A stretch of 64,000 bases of DNA from Anaerolinea sp. (GCA_029975055.1 JARKPU010000022.1:62001-126000); one strand, 5' to 3'. Positions 16,357-25,961 are shown, numbered from the stretch's first letter. Program-made: numbers and translations. Notes: generated from the letters alone by a model not told the origin.

Positions 16357-18601
16357 GCTGCATCTTCGCCCCAGCCAGGTGCAAATCCTCGCCTACCAGG
16401 GCGGGCGGATGGGCATTTCGGCCGTGCCCGGCGCAGGGAAGACCTTCACCCTCTCCTGCCTGGCCGCCGACCTGCTGCTGCGCGGCGAACTCAAGGCCGA
16501 CCAGGAAGTGCTCATCGTCACGCTGGTCAATTCGGCGGTCGATAACTTCGCCGGGCAGATCGCCAAACTCCTCAGCAATGCCAGGCGCCTGCCCGGCTGG
16601 GGCTACCGCGTGCGCACGCTCCACGGTCTGGCGCACGATATCGTCCGCGAGCGGCCCGAGGCGGTGGGGCTGGCGGAGGATTTCCAGATCATCGACGAGA
16701 GCGAGGCCGGGCGCATCCTCAACGAGGTTTCGGCCGCCTGGCTGCGCGCCAACTACGACCAGGTGGCCTCTTACCTTTCGGATGACATCGAGGAGCACCG
16801 GCTGGATTGGGTGCGCCGCGAAAAGCTCCCCGAGCTGGTGCAGAGCGTGGCCCTGGCGACCATCCGCTATGCCAAAGACCGCGAACTGACCCCCGAGGCG
16901 CTGCGGGCCGAGCTCGACCGCCTGCCCATGCCGCTGGACCTGGCCGAGATGGGCTGGGCGCTCTACGCCGATTACCAGCGCGCCATTCACTACCGCGGCG
17001 CGGTGGATTTCGACGACCTCATCCGCCTGGCGCTGCTCTCCCTCAAGCTGGATGACGCCCTGGTGGAGCGCCTGCGCCGCCAGTGGCCCTATATCCTCGA
17101 AGATGAGGCGCAGGATTCGAGCCGCCTGCAGGAAGAAATCCTGCGCCGCCTGGCCGGGACGGATGGCAACTGGGTGCGCGTGGGCGACCCCAACCAGGCC
17201 ATTTATGAGACGTTCACCACCGCCAGCCCCGAATACCTGCTGCGCTTCCGCGCCGAGTCCGGCGTGCAGGCCCGCGACCTGCCCGAATCGGGCCGCTCGC
17301 AGCCGGCCATCATCCGCCTGGCCAACCACCTCATCGATTGGTCGCAGGGCCTCGAAGCGCCCGACCCGCTCGCCGGCGCGCTTGCCCCGCCGCGCATCAC
17401 CCCCACCCCGCCCGGAGACCCGCAGCCCAACCCGCCTGAGCGCCCCGAGCTGATCACCCTCTATGCGCCGCGCCTCGAGCCGGCCGAGGAAATCCGCCTG
17501 GTGGGGCAATCGGTGGCCAAATGGCTGAAGGACCCCGCCAACCAGGAGTTCACCCTGGCGGTGCTGGTTCCACGCAACGCGCGCGGGTATGAGGTGGTGG
17601 ATGAACTGCGCCGGCGCGGCGTGGAAGTGGTGGACAGCCTCTTGAACAGCACCAGCGCCACACGCGCGGCGGCCTCGGCCCTCAGCGAGGCGTTGAGCTG
17701 GCTTTCTGAACCGCACTCCTCCTCGAAGATGAGCAAAGCCTACCTGGCCTGGCGCAGGCGCTTACCCCTCACCAGTGAAGAAAAGGCTCTGGCGGATGTG
17801 GCCGCGAGGCAGCTTGGCTCGATCCGCCGCGTGGAAGAATACCTGGCCCCCCTGCCGGGCGGCGGCTGGCTGGCGGAATCGGGCCTGGCCAAAAGCGCCC
17901 CGGCCGTCTATGAGCAATTGGTCGAATTTCAAACCCTGGCCCGCCGCTGGCAGGCCGCCGTGGTGCTGCCGGTGGATCAGCTCGTGCTCACCCTCGCGCA
18001 GGATTTCTTCAACCAGCCCGCCGACCTGGCCGTGGCGCACAAGATGGCCAGCCTCATCCGCCAGCGCTCCGAAGCCCACCCCGATTGGCAGATCGACACG
18101 CTCAGCGAGGAGGTGGCACAGATCGCCCGCAACGAGCGCCGCTTCCTGGGCTTCAGCGAGGATGACTCGAACTTCGACCCCAAACGCTACTGCGGCAAGT
18201 GCGTCGTCGCTACCATCCACAAGGCCAAGGGGCTGGAGTGGGACCGTGTTTACCTGCTCTCGGCCAACAATTACGACTTCCCCTCCGGCGAGTTGATCGA
18301 TCAGTACATCTCGGAAAAATGGTTCATCCGCGATGACCTTAACCTGGAGGCCGAGGCGCTCGCCCAGCTCAAAGCGGCCCTCTCCACCGATGAATATGAC
18401 TACTTCGAAGAAGGCCGCGCCACGCTCGTCAGCCGCGCCGATTACGCGCGCGAACGCCTGCGCCTGTTTTACGTGGGCATCACCCGCGCCAAACGCGAGC
18501 TGGTGATCACCTGGAACACCGGCCGCGACGGCAGGCAGGCCCCGGCGCGCGCCTTCCAGGAATTGATGCGTTATTGGGGAGCTGGGTATGGATCAAAGTA
18601 A
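16349..18601 (+). CDS. UvrD/AddA-like ATP-dependent DNA helicase without nuclease domain
   Basis: 750 residues from GTG 16349, with GGAGGAGG just upstream. Canonical SF1A motifs are present: Walker A AVPGAGKTFTL (about 25-35), Ia/Ib region TLVNSAVDNFA, motif II ILEDEAQDSS (DEAQD at 252-256), motif III VGDPNQAIYETF, motif V ATIHKAKGLEWDRVYLL and motif VI LFYVGITRAKREL. No PD-(D/E)XK domain follows, unlike AddA or RecB. It overlaps both neighbours (8 nt upstream, 14 nt downstream), so the three proteins are probably made in fixed ratio as one complex. Likely the motor subunit that unwinds DNA ends. Confidence 0.92.
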   Translation: MAELHLRPSQVQILAYQGGRMGISAVPGAGKTFTLSCLAADLLLRGELKADQEVLIVTLVNSAVDNFAGQIAKLLSNARRLPGWGYRVRTLHGLAHDIVRERPEAVGLAEDFQIIDESEAGRILNEVSAAWLRANYDQVASYLSDDIEEHRLDWVRREKLPELVQSVALATIRYAKDRELTPEALRAELDRLPMPLDLAEMGWALYADYQRAIHYRGAVDFDDLIRLALLSLKLDDALVERLRRQWPYILEDEAQDSSRLQEEILRRLAGTDGNWVRVGDPNQAIYETFTTASPEYLLRFRAESGVQARDLPESGRSQPAIIRLANHLIDWSQGLEAPDPLAGALAPPRITPTPPGDPQPNPPERPELITLYAPRLEPAEEIRLVGQSVAKWLKDPANQEFTLAVLVPRNARGYEVVDELRRRGVEVVDSLLNSTSATRAAASALSEALSWLSEPHSSSKMSKAYLAWRRRLPLTSEEKALADVAARQLGSIRRVEEYLAPLPGGGWLAESGLAKSAPAVYEQLVEFQTLARRWQAAVVLPVDQLVLTLAQDFFNQPADLAVAHKMASLIRQRSEAHPDWQIDTLSEEVAQIARNERRFLGFSEDDSNFDPKRYCGKCVVATIHKAKGLEWDRVYLLSANNYDFPSGELIDQYISEKWFIRDDLNLEAEALAQLKAALSTDEYDYFEEGRATLVSRADYARERLRLFYVGITRAKRELVITWNTGRDGRQAPARAFQELMRYWGAGYGSK

Positions 18602-19457
18602 AGTGCGCCGGCTTGTGCTCGACCCCGCCGAGCCGTTCGCCTTCAGCCAGGCCAGCCTGCAGGATTACGCCGACTGTGCGCGGCGCTTTCAGCTGCGTTA
18701 CGTGCAGCGCCTCTCCTGGCCCGCCGCGCAGGCCGAGCCCGTCCAGGAAAATGAGCAGCACCTCCGCCGCGGCGCTCGCTTTCACCGCCTGGCCCAGCAG
18801 GCTCTGCTGGGCGTCCCGCTCGAACCGCTGGCGCAGATCGCCGCCGCCGACCCCGACCCCGCTCTGGCGGCCTGGTGGGAGCACTTCACCCGCCTGCTGC
18901 CCGCCCTGGAAGCGGGCGAGCGCCGGGTGGAGCTTGGGCTGAGCGCGCCTCTCGGGCGCCACCGCCTTTCGGCAGTGTACGACCTGGTGCAGGTCTTCCC
19001 CGCCGAGGGGCGCGCCGTCATCTGGGATTGGAAGACCTCCCTCGCCCGCCCCAGGCGCGCCTGGCTGGAAGGTCGCCTGCAAACCCTCGTCTACCCTTAC
19101 CTGCTGGTGCAGGCTGGAAGCTGGCTGAACGGCGGGCAGCCCTTTGCCCCCGAACAGATCGAAATGGTCTATTGGTTCACCGGTTTTCCTGATAAGCCCG
19201 AGCGCTTCACCTGCTCGGCGGCGGCTTACCGCAAGGCCGGGCGCTCGCTGATGGCGCTCGTCCGCGAGATCGAAGCGCTCGGCCCGGATGGGTTCGAGAA
19301 GACCCCCGAGGAAAAGACGTGCCGCTTCTGCGTCTACCGCTCGCTGTGCGAGCGCGGCGCTGGGGCCGGGCCGCTGGCCGAGCAGGAAGATGAAGGCGAG
19401 GCCGAAAGCGGAGAGATCGAAATCGACTTTGACCAGATCGGGGAAATTCGTTATTAG
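18588..19457 (+). CDS. AddB-type Fe-S PD-(D/E)XK nuclease
   Basis: 289 residues. The nuclease core is complete: His66 in RRGARFHRLAQQ, Asp132 in SAVYDLV, Asp147-x-Lys149 in VIWDWKTS, and Gln165/Tyr169 in RLQTLVYPYLL. Four cysteines fit the iron-sulphur staple of AddB and Cas4 nucleases: Cys30 before the core and C245-x2-C248-x5-C254 after it. Here this domain is a free-standing protein rather than the C-terminus of AddB. The ATG lies 14 nt inside the helicase gene. Cas4 is excluded as a call because no CRISPR genes or arrays are near. Role: degrading or resecting DNA ends with the two helicase-like partners. Confidence 0.88.
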   Translation: MDQSKVRRLVLDPAEPFAFSQASLQDYADCARRFQLRYVQRLSWPAAQAEPVQENEQHLRRGARFHRLAQQALLGVPLEPLAQIAAADPDPALAAWWEHFTRLLPALEAGERRVELGLSAPLGRHRLSAVYDLVQVFPAEGRAVIWDWKTSLARPRRAWLEGRLQTLVYPYLLVQAGSWLNGGQPFAPEQIEMVYWFTGFPDKPERFTCSAAAYRKAGRSLMALVREIEALGPDGFEKTPEEKTCRFCVYRSLCERGAGAGPLAEQEDEGEAESGEIEIDFDQIGEIRY

Positions 19458-21592
19458 CGCGTTTCAGGGCGATGGGCGGGCGGCAGCACCAGCAGCCCCA
19501 GGCCGAGCAGGCCGATCAGGTAGACCCCATACTGGTAGCGGAAATCCGGCGCGATGTTCACCGCCGCCAGGATGAGCGACTGCAAGGCAGGCGCCAGCCC
19601 AATCAACAGGGCCTTCCACGAGCGCAGCCGCAGCGCATACACCTCCAGGCAGAAAAGGAACAGGTACAGGTAGAAGGCCGGGCCCCACAGCCAGGGCGCG
19701 GCGCGGGCCGAGGTTGAAAAGAGCGCCCAGCCGGAGAGCGGCCTCACCAGAACGGGCAGCCTCGAATCTTCTTTGAAGCCCAGGTCGTTCTCGCCGATCC
19801 AGCGCACCTGCCCCTCTGCAAGCTCGATCTTGTGCTCCAGGAAGTTGCACTCGCGGCACACCCGCCAGACGATCGAACCGGCGCACAACTGGTGCCGGAT
19901 GCTCACCAGCGGCGCGCGCGAGGCCAGGTCGATGAAAAAGCGCAGGTTCTGGGCGCTCGAGGCGGCGAACAGCGCGCGGTCGAAGCCATCGGGGAAGAAG
20001 AGCGGGTCCACGCGGCAGCAGGAATACTCCCACGTATCGATGGGCCGCAGCCGGTTGAAGTAATCGCGCTCCGCATCGGTGAGTGGCGTGCCTGCCTTGA
20101 CGTGTGCGCCAAAGTGATGCAAGAGGATCGTATCGCGCAGCACGTTGGCCTCGCGCTGCACCCCCGCCAGGCTGTAAAGGGGGCCGCTCACCAGCCACCA
20201 CAGCACCGCGAAGAGCCCCGCCCCCGCCAGCAGGGGCCGCCGGAAGCTCCGGTAGACGGCCAGCCAGACGCCCAGCAGCAAGATGACCACCGCCAGCCCG
20301 TTGTGCCTGAATAGCCCCGCCGAAGCGCACGCCAGCCCAAGCCCGGCCCAGTGCAGCCGGCGCCCCAGCCACCCTCCGCCCGAAGCCGCCACCTTGAAGC
20401 CGATGATGAACAAGGCCAGCAGGCTGATGGCATAGGGAATGTCCTTCCACAGGCTGATCGCCATGGTGCTGTTCGCCGGAGAAAGGGCAAAGAGCGCCGC
20501 CAGCGCCCAGGCAGCCGGGCGCGGCAGCCCGTGTTCCACCAGCGCGGCGATGCCCCAGGCCGAAACCAGCGCCAGCGCGAGGATCTGCGCCAGCGCCGCG
20601 GCCGCCGGGGTGTTCCAGACGTAAGCCAGCAGGCGCTCGATCAACGTGTGAATGGCGGGGTGCCAGTCGCTGACCGGCTGCAGGCCATACACCATGCGCC
20701 ATTGATCGATCGAGTCTTTCGAGAGCACCGCCGGGTAGAAAGTCAGCCAGAAGACTCCCCACGCCGCCGCCATGGGCAGGGCAAACGGCAGCAGGTTCGG
20801 CGCCCGCCCGCCCGCACCGGGCGCGCGCTTCAAGGGCAGCCCCGCCAGCCAGGTGGAAAGCGCCAGGAAGAGGTAGCCAAAGGCCAGCGTGTAGGCCGCG
20901 AAGGCCAGCCAGAGGTAAAACCGCGCCGGGAGCGCGCCGGGTGCCGCCTCGCCCAGCTTGAGCACCAGCTCGGTGGGAGCCGGGGTGTAGAGATCCACCT
21001 CCCGCGTCTCGCCGTCCCAGGTGATGCGCGCCATGCCGCCCGCCGGCCCGGTGGAAAGCGCCAGCCGCGCGCGGTTGAGCAGGCTGCCGCTCCAGGAGAT
21101 AGCCCCGCTCTCTGCGCCGGTGTTTGCCCAGCCCTCGTCGCTTCTCACCCACCCCGGGCCGCGCCGCCATTCATCCAGCGGGAAGAGATAGGCTTCGCCG
21201 TCGGCGATATAGCGCACCTCCACCCGCCCGCCGCCGGATGCCGGGTTGCTCGCCGGGGCGGCCTCCACCTTCAGGCTGTGGCGCGGGAAAAGAAAGTGAA
21301 TCAATTCCCCCGGCAGGGGAACTACCTGAGTGGCCAGCGCGCCCGCGGCCAGGCACGCCGCCGCCCAGGCTATGCGCCCGCCCAGGCTGCGCCCGGCCAG
21401 CGCCGGGGCGATGGCACGCACCCATGCATGCCCCGCCAGCGCCGAGAAGAGCGCCCATAAGAGCGCCAGGATGAGCAGCGTGCGCGGCAGTTGCCCGCTC
21501 AGAGGTTGGAGGAAAAGCGCAAACGTGCTGATGGCTGCGGCCGCGCCGCAGGCCAGCGCGATGAGTTGGACGTGGATGGGTCTGCGCTTCAC
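19454..21592 (-). CDS. Large polytopic membrane protein, GT-C/DUF6020-like
   Basis: 712 residues with about a dozen hydrophobic helices. An extracytoplasmic beta-rich insert lies around residues 105-215. The stretch FYPAVLSKDSIDQWRMVYGLQPVSDWHPAIHTLIERLLAYVWNTP, read in pieces, resembles the acidic/histidine loop of GT-C-type membrane glycosyltransferases (DUF6020-like proteins of Gram-positive and Chloroflexi genomes); LWKDIPYAISLL and FRHNGLAVVILL are further conserved-looking blocks. Probably transfers sugars from a lipid carrier to a cell-surface molecule, but the donor and acceptor are unknown. Its stop overlaps that of the convergent nuclease gene by 4 nt. Confidence 0.7.
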   Translation of the reverse strand: MKRRPIHVQLIALACGAAAAISTFALFLQPLSGQLPRTLLILALLWALFSALAGHAWVRAIAPALAGRSLGGRIAWAAACLAAGALATQVVPLPGELIHFLFPRHSLKVEAAPASNPASGGGRVEVRYIADGEAYLFPLDEWRRGPGWVRSDEGWANTGAESGAISWSGSLLNRARLALSTGPAGGMARITWDGETREVDLYTPAPTELVLKLGEAAPGALPARFYLWLAFAAYTLAFGYLFLALSTWLAGLPLKRAPGAGGRAPNLLPFALPMAAAWGVFWLTFYPAVLSKDSIDQWRMVYGLQPVSDWHPAIHTLIERLLAYVWNTPAAAALAQILALALVSAWGIAALVEHGLPRPAAWALAALFALSPANSTMAISLWKDIPYAISLLALFIIGFKVAASGGGWLGRRLHWAGLGLACASAGLFRHNGLAVVILLLGVWLAVYRSFRRPLLAGAGLFAVLWWLVSGPLYSLAGVQREANVLRDTILLHHFGAHVKAGTPLTDAERDYFNRLRPIDTWEYSCCRVDPLFFPDGFDRALFAASSAQNLRFFIDLASRAPLVSIRHQLCAGSIVWRVCRECNFLEHKIELAEGQVRWIGENDLGFKEDSRLPVLVRPLSGWALFSTSARAAPWLWGPAFYLYLFLFCLEVYALRLRSWKALLIGLAPALQSLILAAVNIAPDFRYQYGVYLIGLLGLGLLVLPPAHRPETR

Positions 21593-21691
21593 AGGATGGT
21601 CACCGCCCGGTATGGGAGATGTGTGTAGTATACCCTGATCCCCGCCGCCTGGGCTGCCCGGCGGGGATATGCGGGGACAGGCCCCGCCGCC

Positions 21692-21719
21692 TTGCTTTGC
21701 CCGTCAATTCATGTACACT
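21692..21719 (+). promoter_or_regulatory. Candidate recJ promoter
   Basis: TTGCTT at 21692-21697 and TACACT at 21714-21719 are separated by 16 nt. The ATG of recJ is only 7 nt beyond the -10 box, so the mRNA would be leaderless or nearly so. Confidence 0.45.
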
Positions 21720-21725
21720 TGTGGC

Positions 21726-24044
21726 ATGAGCGTGTGGAAGTTCCCCCCTCCGGCCGCCATCCCGGCCGCCCTGCAGGAAGCCGTCGGCGGGCACCCGCTG
21801 GTGGCGCAGGTGCTCGCCCGCCGCGGGTTCACCGACCCCGCCGCCGCGCTGGCCTTCCTCGACCCGGCCCGCTACACCCCCGCCTCGCCTTTTGACCTGC
21901 CCGATCTGGCCGCCGGGGTGGAGCGCACCCTGCGCGCCATCCAGCAAGGCGAGCGCATCTGGGTCTGGGGCGATTTCGACGTGGACGGCCAGACCTCCAC
22001 GGCGCTGCTCGTCTCGGCGCTGGGCAGCCTGGGGGCCGGGCCGCGCTTTCACATCCCGGTGCGCGCCCGCGAGTCCCACGGGGTGAACATCCCCAACCTG
22101 GCCCGCATCCTCGAGCAGGGCTGCGACCTGCTCATCACCTGCGACACGGGCATCAGCGCCCACGAGGCCCTCGCCTATGCGCAGGGGCGCGGCCTGGACG
22201 TGATCGTCACCGACCACCACGTCCTTCCGGGTGAACTGCCGCCGGCCCTGGCCTGCATCAACCCGCGCCGCCTGCCCCCCGGCCACCCGCTGGGTGCGCT
22301 GCCCGGCGTGGGCGTGGCCTATCAATTCGCCGCCGCGCTGCTCGAACAATCCGGGCGGGCAGAATCGCCGGAAGGCCTGCTCGACCTCGTCGCTCTGGGC
22401 ATCGTGGCCGATGTGGCCGCTCAGACCGGCGACACGCGCTACCTGCTGCAGCGCGGCCTGGAAGTGCTGCGCCGCACCGGGCGCCCGGGGCTGCGCGCCG
22501 TCATGGACCTGGCCGAGGTGAACCCGGCCTTCCTCAGCGAAGAGCACATCGGCTTTGCCATCGCGCCGCGCCTGAACGCCCTCGGCCGGCTGGATGACGC
22601 CAACCCTTCCGTCGAGCTGCTCACCACGCTCGACCCCGAGCGGGCGCGCATCCTGGCCCTTCACCTGGAAAACCTCAACGCGCGCCGCCAGCTGCTCACC
22701 AGCCAGGTGGTGCAGGCCGCCGTGCAGCAGGTGGAGCGCGACCCCTCCCTGCTGGATGCCCCCGCCCTGGTGCTGGCCCACCCCGAATGGCCCGCCGGGG
22801 TGATCGGCATCGCCGCCAGCACGCTCGTCGAGCGCTACAACCGCCCGGTTATCCTGCTTGCCGCCCCTGCCGGGCAGGCGGCGCGCGGCTCGGCGCGCTC
22901 GGTGGAGGGCGTGGATATCACCGCCTGCATCGCCTCACAGGCCGCCCTGCTGCTTTCATTCGGCGGGCACCCCATGGCCGCCGGGCTTTCGCTGGACCCT
23001 CAAAACCTGCCTGCCTTCAGGCGCGGCCTGGCGCGCGCGGTGTCAGCTGCCCTGAAGGCCTCCGGCGGCCCGCGCGAGCGTGAATTGGAAATCTCCGGCG
23101 AACTGCGCCTGGATGAACTCACCCTCGACCTGGTGGCCGATTTCGAGCGCCTGGCCCCCTTCGGGCCGGGCAACCCTCCGCTCACCTTCCTGATCAGCGA
23201 TTTGGCCGTCACCGCCTGCGCCGAAATCGGCCGTCAGCGCGAGCACCTGCTGCTCACCCTCGAAGACCGCGCCGGCAACACCCAACGGGCGCTCTGGTGG
23301 GGCGGAGCCGCCTGGCCGCAGCCCCAGGGGCGTTTCGACCTGGCCTGCACGCTGCGCGCCAGCAACTTCCGCGGCCAGCGCGAGCTGCAGGTGGAATGGG
23401 TGGAGTTCCGCGAGCGCCCGGAAGAAACCGTCGAGGTCGAACAGCCGCGCGTGCACGTCACCGATTGCCGCGCCCGGCCGCACCCCCGCGCCGTGCTCGA
23501 AGCCCTGCGCGCAGAAGGCCCGCTGCTGGTGTGGGCCGAAGGCGAGGCAAAGGGCTTCCTCGCCGGGCAAGACCGCCTCGAGCTGGTTTCCGCCGCGCCG
23601 GGGGGGCGCCTGGCCGTCTGGACGGCCCCGCCCGGGCGCGCCGAGCTGCAGGCGGTGTTGAGCACCCTCCGGCCCGCCGAGGTGATCCTCTTCGGCCTCG
23701 AGCCCGAGACGGCCACGCTGCAGGGCTTCCTCGCGCGGCTGGCCGGGCTGGTCAAATACACGCTCAAGGCCGCTCAAGGCCCCGCGCAGGCCGATCTGCC
23801 CAGGCTGGCCGCCGCCACCGCGCAGCGCGAGGCCGCGGTGCGCCTGGGGCTGCGCTGGCTGGCGGCGCGCGGAGACGTGCTCCTCGAGGAAGCCGAAGAC
23901 GGCGCGCTGTGGCTGAGGCCGGGGCCGGGCCGGGGCACAGGCGGGGCGGCGGAGATCCAGGCGGGCATCCAGGCTCTGCTGGAGGAATCGGCCGCCTACC
24001 GGCATTTCTTCCGCACGGCCGATGTGTCCATGCTGGGGCTATAG
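21726..24044 (+). CDS. recJ: RecJ single-strand-specific 5'-3' exonuclease
   Basis: 772 residues from ATG 21726; a longer frame from 21669 has no better start. DHH-family motifs are visible: GDFDVDGQTSTALL, CDTGISAHEAL and TDHHVLPGELP, then the DHHA1 part with EWPAGVIGIAASTLVERYNRPVILL and SFGGHPMAAGLSL, followed by an OB-like domain (FERLAPFGPGNP...). RecJ resects DNA in recombination and mismatch or base-excision repair with Mn(II). The last 200 residues (from about 570) are an additional region beyond the usual core. With the helicase-nuclease cluster 2 kb away, this section is enriched in DNA-end processing. Confidence 0.93.
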   Translation: MSVWKFPPPAAIPAALQEAVGGHPLVAQVLARRGFTDPAAALAFLDPARYTPASPFDLPDLAAGVERTLRAIQQGERIWVWGDFDVDGQTSTALLVSALGSLGAGPRFHIPVRARESHGVNIPNLARILEQGCDLLITCDTGISAHEALAYAQGRGLDVIVTDHHVLPGELPPALACINPRRLPPGHPLGALPGVGVAYQFAAALLEQSGRAESPEGLLDLVALGIVADVAAQTGDTRYLLQRGLEVLRRTGRPGLRAVMDLAEVNPAFLSEEHIGFAIAPRLNALGRLDDANPSVELLTTLDPERARILALHLENLNARRQLLTSQVVQAAVQQVERDPSLLDAPALVLAHPEWPAGVIGIAASTLVERYNRPVILLAAPAGQAARGSARSVEGVDITACIASQAALLLSFGGHPMAAGLSLDPQNLPAFRRGLARAVSAALKASGGPRERELEISGELRLDELTLDLVADFERLAPFGPGNPPLTFLISDLAVTACAEIGRQREHLLLTLEDRAGNTQRALWWGGAAWPQPQGRFDLACTLRASNFRGQRELQVEWVEFRERPEETVEVEQPRVHVTDCRARPHPRAVLEALRAEGPLLVWAEGEAKGFLAGQDRLELVSAAPGGRLAVWTAPPGRAELQAVLSTLRPAEVILFGLEPETATLQGFLARLAGLVKYTLKAAQGPAQADLPRLAAATAQREAAVRLGLRWLAARGDVLLEEAEDGALWLRPGPGRGTGGAAEIQAGIQALLEESAAYRHFFRTADVSMLGL

Positions 24045-24076
24045 CCGGCGGCCGGGCCATGGTTTTCGTAAAGTTG

Positions 24077-24118
24077 CCTCTCCCTGCGGGTGCGCGAAGC
24101 GCGTCTCGCAGGGAGAGG
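24077..24118. terminator. Hairpin after recJ (also member of CCCTCTCCC repeat type)
   Basis: CCTCTCCCTGCG at 24077-24088 and CGCAGGGAGAGG at 24107-24118 form a perfect 12-bp stem with a small nested GCGC stem in the loop. There is no T tract, so termination would be weak or factor-assisted. The GGGAGAGGGG edge recurs at 33907-33916. Confidence 0.55.
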
Positions 24119-24152
24119 GGAAGAGACCTGCCTCCCGCGGGGAGCCGATCTA

Positions 24153-24161
24153 TGCTATACT
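24153..24161 (+). promoter_or_regulatory. Extended -10 promoter for the sensor kinase gene
   Basis: TGCTATACT is an extended -10 box (TGn plus TATACT) 81 nt before the ATG at 24243. An extended -10 can function without a good -35, and none is evident here. Confidence 0.4.
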
Positions 24162-24242
24162 CTCAGCAAGTTGAGCCGAGAATCCCGCCATACCCATCTT
24201 TTTATCTCGCGGTGTGAGTGACAGGACAGAGGGGATCGATCC

Positions 24243-25817
24243 ATGCCGGAAACCACGCGCACGCCCCTTGAATTACTCTATAACATCAGCCGTGAGCTCA
24301 CCGCCGACCTCGACCTGCGCACCGTGCTGGCGCGGGTGTTGACGCTTTCCAGCAAGTACGTCGGGGCGGAACGCGCCAGCATCATCGTCCTGGCAGGCGG
24401 GACGCCCGTCGATGCGGCCATCATCGTCGACGACCAGCTCAAACCGCACACGGTAGAGCAGCTGGGGGGCATCCTCAACCAGGGCCTGGCCGGCTGGGTG
24501 CTGCGCAATAAGACCTCGGCGCTCATCGCCAACACCAGCCACGATGCGCGCTGGCTGCAGCGGCCAGATGACGAGGCCACCCAGACGGGCGCGAAATCGG
24601 CCATCTGCGTGCCCGTCATCGCCCGCGACCAGCTCGTCGGCGTGCTGACCATCGTGCATTCCACCCCCAACACGTTCAACGAGGAACACCTCGCGCTGGT
24701 GCAGGCCATCGCCGACCAGTCCGGGACGGCCATCAACAACGCGCGCCTGTATAATTCCTTGCAAATTGCCCACCGGCGCTACCTTGAGCTTTTCGATGAC
24801 TCGATCGACCCGATCTGGATCACCGACCTCGACGGCCGCGTGCTGGAAGCCAACCAGCAGGCCGCGCAGCTCACCGGCCGCAACAAAGAGGAATTTTCGG
24901 GCCAGCCGGTGAGTTCATTCCTCGCCCTGCCGGGCGAATGGCTGCTGGAACACATGCCCGACCTGCAGGGCGGACGCACGGCGCACACCGAAACGACCCT
25001 CCAATCGCGCGCGGGCCCGGCCGTGCCCGTCGAAGCTTATGTGCGCAAAGCGACCATGGACAGCGGCGACGTGCTGCAGTGGATCTTGCGCGACATCACC
25101 GAGCGCAAAGCCCTCGACGCGCTGCGCGACGACCTGATGGCCATGGTCTATCACGACCTGCGCTCGCCGCTCTCCAACATCATCTCCAGCCTCGAGATGA
25201 TGAACATGCTCCTCCCCCCGGCCGAGAACGACAACCTGCGCTCGATCCTCACCATCGCCATCCGCTCTTCCGAGCGCATGCAGCGGCTGATCGCCACCCT
25301 GCTGGATATCTACCGCCTTGAGGCCGGGCAGCCCATCCTGAGCAAGCAGCGCGTCGAGGTCTTCCCCCTGGTCTATGAAGCCATCGACGCCGTCCAGCCG
25401 GTGGTGGAGAACAAAGGCCAGGTGATGAAAGTGGAGGTGGAGCCTGACCTGCCGGCGCTGACGATCGACGCCGATATGATCCGGCGCGTGTTGATCAACC
25501 TGCTGGATAACGCCACCAAGTTCACCCTCTTCAAAGGGGAAATCACCCTCTCCGCGCGGCGCTCGGGCAGCATGGTGGAGTTTGCCGTCAGCGACAACGG
25601 CCCGGGCATCCCGCCGGACAAGCTGGAGCTGATCTTCGACAAGTTCGCCCGCCTGCAGGTGGACCGCATCCCCAAGGGGCTTGGGCTTGGGCTGGCCTTC
25701 TGCAAGCTGGCGGTGCGCTCGCACGGCGGTGAAATCTGGGTCGAGAGCCAGGTCAACGCCGGCAGCCGCTTTATCTTCACCCTGCCGGTCGAACCGCCCC
25801 CGCTTCCGGCTGAATAA
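24243..25817 (+). CDS. GAF-PAS sensor histidine kinase
   Basis: 524 residues; AGAGGGG precedes the ATG. There is no membrane segment, so it is cytoplasmic. A GAF domain spans about 10-165, a PAS domain about 175-290 (DPIWITDLDGRVLEANQQAAQLTGR), then a HisKA domain with the phospho-acceptor His304 in MVYHDLRSPLSNI. The HATPase domain shows N box LINLLDNATKF, G1 DNGPGIP and G2 GLGLGLAFCKLAV. No response regulator gene is adjacent, so this is an orphan kinase in the window. Ligand unknown; GAF domains often bind small molecules or haem. Confidence 0.93.
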   Translation: MPETTRTPLELLYNISRELTADLDLRTVLARVLTLSSKYVGAERASIIVLAGGTPVDAAIIVDDQLKPHTVEQLGGILNQGLAGWVLRNKTSALIANTSHDARWLQRPDDEATQTGAKSAICVPVIARDQLVGVLTIVHSTPNTFNEEHLALVQAIADQSGTAINNARLYNSLQIAHRRYLELFDDSIDPIWITDLDGRVLEANQQAAQLTGRNKEEFSGQPVSSFLALPGEWLLEHMPDLQGGRTAHTETTLQSRAGPAVPVEAYVRKATMDSGDVLQWILRDITERKALDALRDDLMAMVYHDLRSPLSNIISSLEMMNMLLPPAENDNLRSILTIAIRSSERMQRLIATLLDIYRLEAGQPILSKQRVEVFPLVYEAIDAVQPVVENKGQVMKVEVEPDLPALTIDADMIRRVLINLLDNATKFTLFKGEITLSARRSGSMVEFAVSDNGPGIPPDKLELIFDKFARLQVDRIPKGLGLGLAFCKLAVRSHGGEIWVESQVNAGSRFIFTLPVEPPPLPAE

Positions 25818-25961
25818 GCAGATTGCGCTTCTTTCTTTTAACCACAATGCCTGCCCGCCATCTGCAGAAGGAAAACACGCTCCATCCGGTAAAACGAGGC
25901 CCGCAAAGCCGGTGAGGCCGCCGGGACTCTTTATGAATAAAAATTATCCATAGGAAGATTT

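Noticed and set aside
18588..19457. Cas4 as identity of the Fe-S PD-(D/E)XK nuclease
   Set aside because: No CRISPR array or other cas gene was seen in the window, and the partners are helicases of AddA/AddB type.
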